A stretch of DNA of 64,000 nt from Dipylidium caninum (lineage: Eukaryota; Platyhelminthes; Cestoda; Cyclophyllidea; Dipylidiidae). A program made the translations under genes and the position numbers. The first letter of the stretch is position 1. Each line of letters begins with the position of its first letter. The stretch spans positions 1 through 64,000 of the forward strand of contig QEYB01000652.1 in assembly GCA_017562135.1 (NCBI GenBank), given 5' to 3'. Of the stretch, positions 37,958-45,126 are shown one piece after another. The notes below the pieces were generated by a model that worked only from the letters and a program-made list of their open reading frames with translations, searched no databases and was not told the origin of the DNA.

Positions 37958-38903
37958 CAGTGCGAGAGAACGACTTACGGCAGGGGAGAGTGGCTACAGT
38001 GTCGTGCAATAAGTCCGCTCAGTGGACTGAGACTAAAGATACTGCAAAGTGAATTGTCAGGGAAAAGTTTGCCTCGCCTGTTAACCTTCCCGCTGCTGCT
38101 GCTGCCAATGCAACAGGTAAGGAGGAAGCTAACTGGTGAAGCGGCCAGTGTCAGAACCGCGTGGACAGGGGCAGCCAGACAGCAGGTAGGGAAAATGGCG
38201 CGTGCCGCACGCACGCACCCACGCACATGCACACATTCACTAATGCAAGTCGACATGGTTAGATTTCCACTTGCGGCCTTGATGTCCCATAAATGACATG
38301 GTGCAGCGTCTTAGGCTACTCCCACTAGCCGTTTCTCAATTTCGAATTCAATTAATTTGTCGCCCGGCATATACTACTGGCGACGCCGTCAGTAGTAAAG
38401 GCCGCGTTGTCATTAGTTGATTAGGTTGAGGAGGAGGGCGGGGGGAGAGGGGGGTAAAAGACGAGCTATAATCGCAGAATACGCTCCTACCTCCTTAACT
38501 AACTTGGTGCTAGAGAAAACAAACCCGAGGAGCGCCTGACAAGCCAACTTTACAGGTGCCTCGCCAGGGAAACGAGTACAGTCCCGACTCTCCACGTCTG
38601 CATTGAATTAACAGAAGGTCACCACTCGGTTGCGGTGGGAGACGCTTTTCGTAAGGGTCTTTTGTCTACTCTCAATAGGACGGGACGAGCGGCCTTGTGC
38701 CCACAACAAGCAAATCGCCTCCACGTCCATGGCCAAGACAGCCTTTGGTGGGCCTCCGAGACGCCTCTTCCCTCCAATTATCACCATAAAAGTAGTCACA
38801 ATCACTTACCTCCCGCGGTGTCCGGGACCTGATTGTACAATTGCAGTTCCTGGCACTCCTCCTGTTGCTGCGGCGAATCGGCGATTTCTACCGGAGACGC
38901 CAT
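18405..38903 (-). CDS. Ephexin-type RhoGEF (DH-PH), 23-exon model, 3' end unresolved
   Basis: Likely guanine nucleotide exchange factor for Rho-family GTPases, acting at the membrane-cytoskeleton interface. Family evidence: EMPE|VQSANL then VITSEASYYRSLQVLIEHF (DH conserved region 1), SPTEKHHLFSNVL, YLRNQTYQVAAYRRL, and ALPMQRLTRLKLIVEVILK (DH CR3). These are followed by PH strands (KEGELK, FYLILFHDLLMVTKLK, RYLVQDYCPRDRVYV, YICLTQSQSGACTEF) and the PH helix SEYEAWYRALYLNSL. The order matches the ARHGEF5/15/16/19/26 group. In the joined model DH lies at about residues 700-985 and PH at about 998-1255. The roughly 680 residues before DH are unrecognised, Thr/Ser-rich and partly encoded by micro-exons. 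Every exon junction in the model keeps frame. Ephexins usually end in an SH3 domain; I did not find one, so the 3' end may lie below 18.4 kb or SH3 may be absent. Very sure of the DH-PH core, less of the N-terminal exon path. Confidence 0.85.
18640..18730. repeat. Dispersed repeat, copy in a RhoGEF intron
   Basis: Inverted relative to the copy at 8,060. Open in the plus strand (EDKGDCNSCHSGYTLSSYSR), and the equivalent frame is also open in the other copy; coding status unproven. Confidence 0.6.
19938..20498 (-). CDS. RhoGEF exon 22, PH core with large insertion
   Basis: Acceptor ccccttccag|G; the first codon is completed by AA from exon 21. NDRYLVQDYCPRDRVYVTIS matches the PH strand after MVTKLK. 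About 135 low-complexity Ser/Pro/Ala/Lys residues then precede LLLYICLTQSQSGACTEF, a later PH strand. The donor GACAA|gtgcgc is weak, but its phase 2 fits the next exon and restores the PH helix. Confidence 0.85.
21735..21898 (-). CDS. RhoGEF exon 21, PH strands 1-3
   Basis: Acceptor ttattgcag|AGA and donor AAGAA|gtaagt (phase 2). Reads RIAISDKRLIKEGELKSAS, then KKPETFYLILFHDLLMVTKL. KEGEL and the LFxDLLL-type strand are hallmarks of the ephexin PH domain. Confidence 0.92.
22319..22414 (-). CDS. RhoGEF exon 20, DH-PH junction
   Basis: Acceptor ctccttccacag|CTC and donor GTCAAG|gtaggc, 32 codons, phase 0 at both ends. LLSASESEKKLMDEKARLL then ALSSALEFPENVK, matching the final DH helix and the L..L...LEF linker to PH. 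Confidence 0.9.
23475..23769 (-). CDS. RhoGEF exon 19, DH CR3
   Basis: Acceptor catcttctacag|T and donor AAACGG|gtaaga. Includes REDFQKAIARMHAHPAVGK and FLALPMQRLTRLKLIVEVIL, the most conserved DH helix that contacts the GTPase. It is followed by an expanded Ala/Thr/Glu linker and SQQVENSTVALRELKR. Confidence 0.93.
24548..24706 (-). CDS. RhoGEF exon 18, DH middle
   Basis: Acceptor cggccctttag|G and donor CTCAA|gtgagt (phase 2). Reads FLQDLETRWSSQKPLLTEV, CDLIVKYAGGVQFDPYLTYL and RNQTYQVAAYRRL. It matches the DH segment with the NQxYQ motif typical of ephexins. Confidence 0.92.
25252..25586 (-). CDS. RhoGEF exon 17, DH CR1 with insertion
   Basis: Acceptor attacttag|GCC, then MFEVITSEASYYRSLQVLI (DH conserved region 1, including the Glu of TSEASY) and, after about 65 extra Ser/Ala/Pro-rich residues, LSPTEKHHLFSNVL. 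The donor GAGAG|gtgagt leaves at phase 2. The insertion lies between the first DH helix segment and the TEKHHLF motif, which is nearly contiguous in vertebrate ephexins. Confidence 0.9.
26234..26290 (-). CDS. RhoGEF exon 16, pre-DH helix
   Basis: Acceptor tgtcatctccacag|GTG and donor CAGGAG|gtgcgt, 19 codons VQSANLVASLTRHEIQLQE. It aligns with the segment leading into DH (SGVL..L...E...QEA) of the ephexin family. Confidence 0.8.
27381..27605 (-). CDS. RhoGEF exon 15, poly-Ala tract and pre-DH segment
   Basis: Acceptor tcgcttcctag|GCC and donor CCCGAG|gtaagg, phase 0 at both ends. Contains about nine consecutive Ala codons (GCA/GCT type, from a CAG-like triplet run near 27,515-27,542), then GYKNQILNQLATKTGPCRI and AWSEMPE. 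The last part corresponds to the conserved LWQDIPEV-type segment just before DH in ephexins. Confidence 0.75.
27606..28900. other. RhoGEF intron 14
   Basis: No exon candidate seen. Ends near a CCCCCCCCCC tract at about 28,850. Confidence 0.4.
28901..29173 (-). CDS. RhoGEF exon 14, candidate
   Basis: Open 91-codon frame between gcgctttag|TCG and GGGAAG|gtacaa, phase 0 at both ends. Reads SIHAVLFKRKLENLSYPSK, a Ser/Asn-rich part and a basic end (RSRQFRFTVLLGK). Exon 13 can also join exon 15 directly in frame, so this may be optional or not an exon. Confidence 0.35.
29807..29883 (-). CDS. RhoGEF exon 13
   Basis: Acceptor gtcaattttag|GC and consensus donor CACGAG|gtaagt. With the G carried from exon 12 it reads GSGVVIEEVKPDDTKAAED and SALTTHE; phase 0 out. 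Acidic and probably disordered. Confidence 0.7.
30082..30159 (-). CDS. RhoGEF possible cassette exon between exons 12 and 13
   Basis: Acceptor tctccgcgacag|CA and a weak donor AAAG|gtcacg. 78 nt, phase 1 at both ends, so it can be included or skipped without frame change. Would read ASFTCPAPSSLACWPKRETI and NLKIK. Not counted in the 23-exon model. Confidence 0.25.
30490..30670 (-). CDS. RhoGEF exon 12
   Basis: Acceptor tgctccctag|GTT and donor GAAG|gtaagc (phase 1). Encodes VKAVNPSAAPFSIFFDETLD then a helix-like stretch IDASSIAKMLEEATKTSLL and FGDLTTTEKPAIE. Residues about 432-492. Strongly protein-like; no known motif recognised. Confidence 0.7.
30738..30864. repeat. Direct repeat copy A in RhoGEF intron 11
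   Basis: Shares GGCGCTC, GATGAGGCGGAGTTGCTCTG, ATTGCAG.CCTTCAACTT and CTCCGGGGCC with copy B at 31,368. Confidence 0.7.
31029..31053. repeat. (TG)n microsatellite
   Basis: GTGTGTGCGTGTG-type run in RhoGEF intron 11. Confidence 0.75.
31368..31478. repeat. Direct repeat copy B in RhoGEF intron 11
   Basis: Same orientation as copy A, about 630 bp away. The same minus-strand frame is open in both (EEKLKDCNFVLHGSEQLRLI in B, GKLKGCNLVFHEAEQLRLI in A). Confidence 0.7.
32264..32345 (-). CDS. RhoGEF exon 11, candidate
   Basis: Acceptor tcgcgccacag|A (phase 2 in) and donor TCCGAG|gtaata (phase 0 out), so it is the only segment seen that joins exon 10 to exon 12 in frame. It ends in a Pro/Ser-rich stretch FPPPPSSSPSPSE. 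Selected mainly on phase. Confidence 0.4.
32422..32558 (-). CDS. RhoGEF exon 10
   Basis: Acceptor aactcctccag|TCA in phase 0, encoding SSAERWWPPFVEDEAPIGL and a Lys/Gln-containing tail ending EQGGPP. The donor used is CCGCG|gtgacc (phase 2), of moderate quality. The exon is likely; its end is less sure. Confidence 0.5.
32819..33022 (-). CDS. RhoGEF exon 9
   Basis: Acceptor gccgttgtag|GAG and donor CAGCAC|gtaagcc, phase 0 at both ends, 68 codons. Contains ECERQFATRLGVSRHPSTD, a second Thr-run motif (TTMTTTTRTFRG) like that of exon 2, and GFPSLFDGLPLYQGYGMITQ. Residues about 291-358. Among the best-supported N-terminal exons. Confidence 0.7.
33776..34098. repeat. Tandem imperfect duplication with shared splice-donor-like end
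   Basis: TTTACCGACAAAATGCCTC (about 33,795) and TTTACCGACAAATTGCCTC (about 34,062), each preceded by a related ATGAGGTC..CTC block. On the minus strand both end TTTGTCG|gtaaa, like exon ends, within RhoGEF intron 8. Neither fits the current exon phases. Confidence 0.4.
34221..34238 (-). CDS. RhoGEF exon 8, 18-nt candidate micro-exon
   Basis: Acceptor ccgcatcccag|TTA and strong donor GGCAAA|gtaaga, phase 0 at both ends, encoding LKRDGK. Skipping preserves frame. Confidence 0.45.
34290..34316 (-). CDS. RhoGEF exon 7, 27-nt candidate micro-exon
   Basis: Acceptor gaggtcttcag|GCG and donor GCGAGG|gtaata, phase 0 at both ends, encoding APRDASGAR. Skipping keeps frame, so it could be alternatively spliced. 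Confidence 0.45.
34400..34439 (-). CDS. RhoGEF exon 6, 40-nt exon
   Basis: Acceptor cctattctag|A and donor CTCAGG|gtaagt. The first base completes GAA from exon 5, then LSGEDNAAILALR; leaves at phase 0. Confidence 0.6.
34522..34627 (-). CDS. RhoGEF exon 5
   Basis: Acceptor cccctttcag|GC and donor TTGGA|gtgagt (phase 2). Encodes NLRHDSMISPPGESFENLGQ and an acidic GTSEETGALGEDSLE. Residues about 227-262. Clean splice sites and codon-like sequence. Confidence 0.65.
34791..34798 (-). CDS. RhoGEF exon 4, 8-nt micro-exon
   Basis: Sequence TGAATCAC between a very strong acceptor (cttccattttag) and a strong donor (gtgagttat). It enters at phase 2 and leaves at phase 1, bridging exon 3 (phase 2 out) to exon 5 (phase 1 in). 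It contributes Asn-Glu-Ser plus the first base of an Arg codon. Skipping it would break the frame. Confidence 0.55.
35076..35221 (-). CDS. RhoGEF exon 3
   Basis: Acceptor cctctcacag|GTC, frame VHTDDKGGEGDATSGCGQAK, then a Thr/Arg/Lys stretch. An internal gtggac could be a donor, but the better one is AAAAA|gtgagg (phase 2), which fits the following 8-nt exon. Residues about 176-224. Confidence 0.55.
36325..36755 (-). CDS. RhoGEF exon 2, Thr-rich N-terminal region
   Basis: Acceptor ttcctag|CC (takes one base from exon 1) and donor GTTAAG|gtaaac (phase 0). 431 nt, residues about 32-175. Contains runs of threonine interrupted by short basic spacers (VKKLKTTTTTTLRTTTTVRR), then a proline/acidic stretch (PTLPDLPGDLTLPSIGN). 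Probably disordered and possibly phosphorylated or O-glycosylated; function not recognised. Confidence 0.65.
36756..38809. other. RhoGEF intron 1
   Basis: About 2 kb, containing the GA microsatellite and otherwise unremarkable GC-rich sequence. Confidence 0.5.
37925..37953. repeat. (GA)n microsatellite
   Basis: About 14 GA units in RhoGEF intron 1. Confidence 0.85.
38810..38903 (-). CDS. RhoGEF exon 1 (start codon)
   Basis: Begins ATGGCG with AAA before it, encodes MASPVEIADSPQQQEECQEL and 11 more residues, and ends GGAG|gtaagtg (phase 1). This joins in frame to the CC-ACC start of the exon at 36,755. A sequence ending ttttag lies 13 nt upstream of the ATG, so a spliced 5' leader or trans-splice acceptor is possible. 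Confidence 0.65.
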
Positions 38904-40798
38904 TTTAACCGGCAGTCTAAAAGACATGAAGTGGTGGCGGGGTAGAAAAATGGTGAGGAGCCACGGGGCAGGAAAGAAACCTTGTGTCGAAGGCCTGAAC
39001 TATCTTCAACCTCCCAAGTGGGATTTGGCATTCGTACGCCCCATCCGCGGCTTCGAACACTCCGACGGGGACTGGGCGGAGGGGCGCGATTCGCCGGTCG
39101 GTTCTTACCCTCGCCAGTCCCTCTCCCCCCCCCTTACACAACACCCCCCACCTCCGCCCCGGTCGGAATGACATTCGCCCCTCGCTCAACTGGGCCACGT
39201 CATTGCTGAGATGATAATTCCTCCCGAAGTTTATCTTGGCTAACGGATTATTTGAAGACGTGGAGGAGGAGGCGGAAGAGGAGAAGAAGAACGAGGAAAG
39301 GGTGAGGGAGTGAGTAAAGGAAGAGGTGAGTTCTTTTATCCGCGTAGCCTCCCAATCGCCCACACCTCCTCATTACACTCGCGCAAAGGCGCTTTTGACT
39401 AAAACAAAGGACGGTTTATCGAAGGGTGCACGCGCGTGGCCTAGAACGCAGCGACTACTCAAGGAGGAGAGGAGGGGAAATCGGAGAAGACGGCGGCGCA
39501 GAAGAGGAGGAGGGAGGGGGGACGGGACGGAGGAAGCGGAACGGGGACGGAGCCATGGAGAAAGAACAGGAAGTGGCATTAGACCGCTTTTTTTCCCTTT
39601 TTTTGTCCCGAAAAGGGAAGCAACCACGGAGTGCATTTACACACGGACAGGGGATTCACCCATAAAAAGTGGACCAATTTTTTGGGGGGTGGCGCGGGAG
39701 AGGAATAATTTATGAATTCCAATCATTTCGTCCCCATGTTATGCTCGGCAGTAAAATCGCGAGGCCGCTTTCCACGAGTTGAATGCGAAGCGTCCCTATT
39801 TTTATACGCCCACGGCGTACGCGCACGTCCGAAATACGTGTTTGTCCACGCCGAGGCGGACGGTTTGAGGTTGTTGGAAGAGCCTCAGCCGCCTTTCTGC
39901 CCTCGCGTCTTCTTCTCCCACGACCAAGCAAGCAAGTGCCGCCTTTTCTCTTCTCTGCTGGAGACTTGGAGGGCGGGGAGGAAGGGGCGGAGGGAGGGGG
40001 AGGGGGGAAACAACACCACCGCCGCCCGCCGGACTCGGCTACTGCCTCCACGCCTCGCCGACGGGTGGTCGGAGATGACCTCGGCGCGTCAACCGGCCTG
40101 TCGCACTCACGAACCGCCCGGCGCCGGTCGGCGCGGAGTCGCGATCGGACGGTTGACACGCCCCACCCTGCCGGCCTCCACGAGGTCGCGTCGCGGCCAC
40201 CGAGTCCGCAGATAAGGCGAACTCGGGTGGGCGTGGAGCTTTGGCCTATTTGAATTGGTCCGTGGGCGGGGGACACGAGGGCCGCGGTAAGCGGGTGGGC
40301 CAATTCACGCACCTCGGCCATCATCGTGGCCCACAGTGCACAAACACGCACATTCCTTTGTCAAAAGTGCAAAAGTGGGGAAGTTCGGCCAGGCCAGGCT
40401 GTCAGGCCGCCTTAGAAAGCACGCCATTCGAGGCGGGCTGTGCGACCGGAGCGAATCGGACGGCTGCGAAGAAGGAGAAGACGAAGGGGGAGGAGGGAGG
40501 AATGGCCTGATTTACGGCGAAAAACTGTCCCAAACCCTAGCACTGTCTGTTTGGTCCGCGTGGATTTAAACGCGGGAGACCTGAAGCCTGTCGGCGGCGA
40601 CGACGGCGCGGGCAGCGGGTTAGTAGACTTTCCCTCCGGAGGAGAAAGCCGCCTCTCCTCGCACAGCCGAGCTACTCCCACCCGGCCGTTTGGCTAAAGC
40701 GATCCAAAACGCCCTTCGCGGGGTTGTCGTCATTAAAGCCTGGTGTGTGGCGCGGTTAAGGTGGCGGGGAAATGAGATATAGCGCGGTTAATTCTTGC

Positions 40799-40813
40799 CC
40801 CCCCCCCCCCCCC
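40799..40813. repeat. Poly-C run
   Basis: About 15 consecutive C bases in the intergenic region; a likely site of sequencing length error. Confidence 0.8.
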
Positions 40814-42770
40814 GTCGGAAGGACAATGGGCGCAATACGAGAAGAGAGGAAGAAAATACTTCTATCGGAGTAGGAGACACGCCAAGTCAACATTGCGTCG
40901 TGTCCGTTCGCCAGCACTTTGGTGGTAATCGCGTGGAAGGCGTGAGCAGATCCACTTAGCCTGATGAAATTTGTCGGCTTGCGCAGTGATTGGCGCGCAG
41001 ACGGCAGTGACACGGCGGCCTGACATCGGTGTCGAGCGGCTCTGCACGAATGCCAATTACTTATTCATCGAGTTTTTGCGGGTTTTGCGGTAGCCTGATG
41101 CTGTTGTTGTCCTTTCCACGCCGCCTCCCTCAGCGCCCACCGCGGTCACAATCACCTCGTCCTGGTCTGACGCGGGTTAATTACAGACTGTTTCACTGTT
41201 TGCGATGTAGGCAGGGTGAAAGGACGAGGTTAATTGGGCTCTGCGCGTCCGGAACATGCTGTGGCCGGCCTACGCTGCGATCTCGCCACGCCTCTGCCCC
41301 ACTTTGGCGGTGGTTGACGTTTTTCAAGTCGTAAAGGGTCCAAAATCGTCGCTCGAAAAGGAAACTTTTACATAACAGGGCTGGAAACCTCATTTGCCGC
41401 ACGACTCCTCCTCCATTTACCTCCTCGAATTTCTGACCTCACGCGAATTTCACTGCCGCGTGGCATCGCAACCACTCCACTTGCAGTCTACTGAAATAAG
41501 CGACGATTTCAGTAGTATATTCGATAGCACATGTGTGTTGCCTCCATGGGGATAAAAAGAGGGGGGAAAGCCAAAAGAGAAAGAAGCGAGTGTTCTGTAC
41601 ACGAATGCCTTCACATAAGTAAACAAACGAAACGCCAAGGCCACATTCCATCAAAAATTCATGGTGCTTGTCACTGGCCTCCCCCCGCTCGCCGCCCCCC
41701 TCCGCCGGGTGACACTCGGCCCCAAGACTGAGGCTTCACACGACGTAGCTTCGGAAGCAACGGAGCAGAGGTGCGGGACGAGCTCGGACGGACGGACAAA
41801 CGAACGAAGGGTTCGTCGTTAGGAGGAGGAAAAGATTAACAGCGACGCTATTGAAGCGAGGCGATTTAGCCTTAACCACCGCTATGATGACGCAGTTCAC
41901 TTATTATAATCTTTTTTTCCTTTACCTGACCATTCCAAAATCGGTCCCTCGGGAGACAGCACGAGAGTAGGCTTACGGCGGGCGCTTCCTCCCTCCTCCG
42001 CCTGTAGACTGGCGATGGAGGCGGCTTCCACGCGATGAAATTATCCTTACAAGGTTTATATTTATTGTGACCTCATGGCCAAAAGTAGTACGTTAAGACA
42101 GAGTCGAGGTTGTGCAGTCGTCAGCGGCGCTCTCCGCTTGCCAACTTCCACTTCGCTTCCGCCGCCTCAACTCCAGCGCCGACTCTACGCCCGCAGCGTG
42201 TGTGTGTGTGTGATTGTGAGTGTCCGTCTGCCAAAACCGGTGGAGGCGGTGGCATAATTATCATGAATTATAACATCTATGTGGGTGAAATAGTCACCGT
42301 AATGTGGCCAATCGCATTCACAGATGATGAATGACACAGAGCATTGGGCGGAAGATCCGCCACACCCTCGTATTTCGATGTCAGTTTGGCCTGTGAAGCA
42401 GCATCTTCCATTTAAATACGTTGAAGTTAATCGGGGCTTACAATATCGACAGTCTCTCATAACGTGCCGTTCCAGGACATTTTGAGAAGGCTGTTAGTCC
42501 CTCTGTCGCAGCCCCCCCCCGCCCCCGCGAAAAGGCCTCAGAGAATTGCGTAATTTTTAGTCGATCTATTCTCCTTTGGCCGGTTCAGGAGTTGAGAGGA
42601 GGAGAGGCCAGAGGAGAAGAAGAGGAAGAAGAAGAGTTAGGAGTGGCCCAGTTGGACCAAACTGGCACGATGTATCGGCCGTCCTAACGACGAAGTTGTG
42701 CACAAATCATGTGATCTGTCAAGCGTGTAGCGGCCTATCACCGGTGGCAGGGAAGAAGGAGGCGGACACC

Positions 42771-42828
42771 GCGGGTGGATGATGAGATAGCATTCGACCT
42801 TCTATCCTATCACGCAACATCCACCCGC
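42771..42828. repeat. Short hairpin with 11-bp terminal inverted repeats
   Basis: GCGGGTGGATG at 42,771 and CATCCACCCGC at 42,818, with GATAG/CTATC pairing further inside. Confidence 0.5.
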
Positions 42829-45126
42829 CTCAGCAGCCCAGTCGCTTCATTGGAGTGGCCTTGAACCTCGAAATAGGAAATGGGAGAGCGGAGAGCAGCA
42901 CGCGACCTCTCGCCACTACTCCCAGTGACCTCCAATCTACTGCCTCGAGAGGCACGAAGTTCACAAATTGCGTAATTTCGCGAAATTGTAACATAACTGT
43001 ACAAAATGTGCATTAATTGTGAATGTTCAGTTCAAAAATAGTGTTTCGTTACACTGACGAGCATCGATAGTGACGCAGGGGGAAAATGTTACATTTTAGA
43101 AGCATTTTTATCGTTCATTTGTTGGTCAGAACTTTGGAATGCTTGTGAAAGCACCGCCTCCACTATGGATAAGTTGGGAAGGTCAAAAGAAACATCATTT
43201 GCTCTCTTGCGTTATACATTCTTTCTCGAGTCTTTTTTATTCAGGGAACGATGCTTTTTAACGGCACTGCGCCTTATTTTTCTTCAGATGGGATGCAGAA
43301 ACAGAAGGATGGAGATGTTAATTTGATCACGCGACCACAGAAAAGGTCGAAGAACACACAGATTTCCATTTGCCTTCTACAAATCTCCTTTCTTTTCTTC
43401 CCACTTTCCCTATTTCCCTTGCATAGAACAGAAGCTTAAAAATCAGAAGGGTGCCAGAGCAGGTGAGTCGATAGGTCAAATAAGGTGACAATATGCCCAG
43501 CGAAAAGGTACTGATGAAAAGCATCCATGTGTAGAAACGCTAGATTATGGTTATTGTAATGAAAATTTAGGCTTCACTCGTGTCTTCTAAGTCCAAATAG
43601 TAGAGAAACCAGAAGAGGGCAGTACATGTCGACATTAGTGAATTTGTGGAAAAAAACATGGAATCTATGAAATGTCTTAAAATTACACAGTAACTTTCAT
43701 AAGAAAGCGCTGGAACATGATGAAAAGAGGTAAAATATGGGCAAGTTATGAGATCTCCTATTGCAAAAATTTCAAAAGGTGAAAAAGGATTTCGTGGATT
43801 TTATCGAAGTCTTTAGATCACTGCCGATTTCGACATAACAACCACTAATTGTTAAACAGAGGCATACTTAGACAGCGAGTTTCTCACAAAACAATGAATA
43901 AGAATATTTTGCGTAAGAAATCTTTCAGTTAAAAGAAGAAACCTTCAGAGGCTATTGCAACTTAAAACACGGAAAAAACAAAAGCATAATTATTTAACAA
44001 TATACAAAACGTAGCAATTAAATAACTGTTATTTGTGACAAAATTAAAGTCGGAAAAGGTGCAAAAGACACTAACAAGTCAGATAAGAATAAAAAAGGGT
44101 CACATACGTGGAACGCAAAATCATCTCACAACCATGTGATCACAAAAATTAAGTGTAAAGTAGAGGTATGACAAAGTTTTAAACAGGTAGAATCGCTATG
44201 ACATCATGACAATACATGCACTCAGCAGGGATGAGTTAATTTTTAATAACTATAAGAAGAAAGGATTGAGATCTTTGCGTCAGACTATATTACGGCAAAA
44301 CTGATGAAACGCCAAAAGGCAATGGCATGTGAAAGGGAATTTATGTAAAGGGCACCATTTACTACAAATACGCACCGCTCCACTTGTATCAGGCTGGAAT
44401 TCCTGTTCCCACTCCAAATAAGGTCAAAATGCGATAAATAAACGATATTTATACAAACAAGAAATTTTTATTACAAATAGTAAGCCTTCGCATGTTGTAA
44501 AAGTTATGCCTTTTATGCTCTAAAAGCATTTTTCAACTTAAATACGCAGATTATAATTGGGGCTGTTGTGCGCACGGCAATATTATATTGATGCCCCAAC
44601 TACTCAGAGTATATAAGTTGATTCAACGTACTAAACTTTATATTGCATTACGTAAAATAATTTTTAAAAAAAATTTTGCCCCAATTTAATTGCATAATTC
44701 CTTCTAAATCTTGTTTGTTTTACTAGCTTAGTGTAATGCTGTAAGCGCGTGGCGCCCCGTTGTATTGTTGTTTACACCCACAAGAGTGGTGCAGGTTGAC
44801 CTCTGTGATAGGGTAGGTACGCACCAAAATCTTAATACCACTACTTACTCATCTTATATGTTAAATAAAACACAACATCCCAGATGCTCTTTTGCTTTGA
44901 TCTGCAGCGTTCTTTATCACGTTGTTAAGATGTTCTTAAAAGTTATTCCTCGAGTTTTTCTCCCTTGCTGTTCAAGCTGCCTTCATTCCGTACTTACTAT
45001 CCTCTTCAAATTCATTTATACTACCTTGCTGTAATTTGTTTATCGTTTATCGCCTTTTTTGTTCTAAACTGTATCGATGTTTTCACTCTTTTTTTAAAAG
45101 GTTAATGTGAACCCCAGGATTTACTG

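Larger units (their letters stand above)
38904..45126. other. Divergent intergenic region
   Basis: Separates the minus-strand RhoGEF start from the plus-strand membrane-protein gene. 39.3-40.7 kb is GC- and CpG-rich and is the best candidate for the RhoGEF promoter. 42.9-45.0 kb is AT-rich with no supported feature. Confidence 0.4.
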
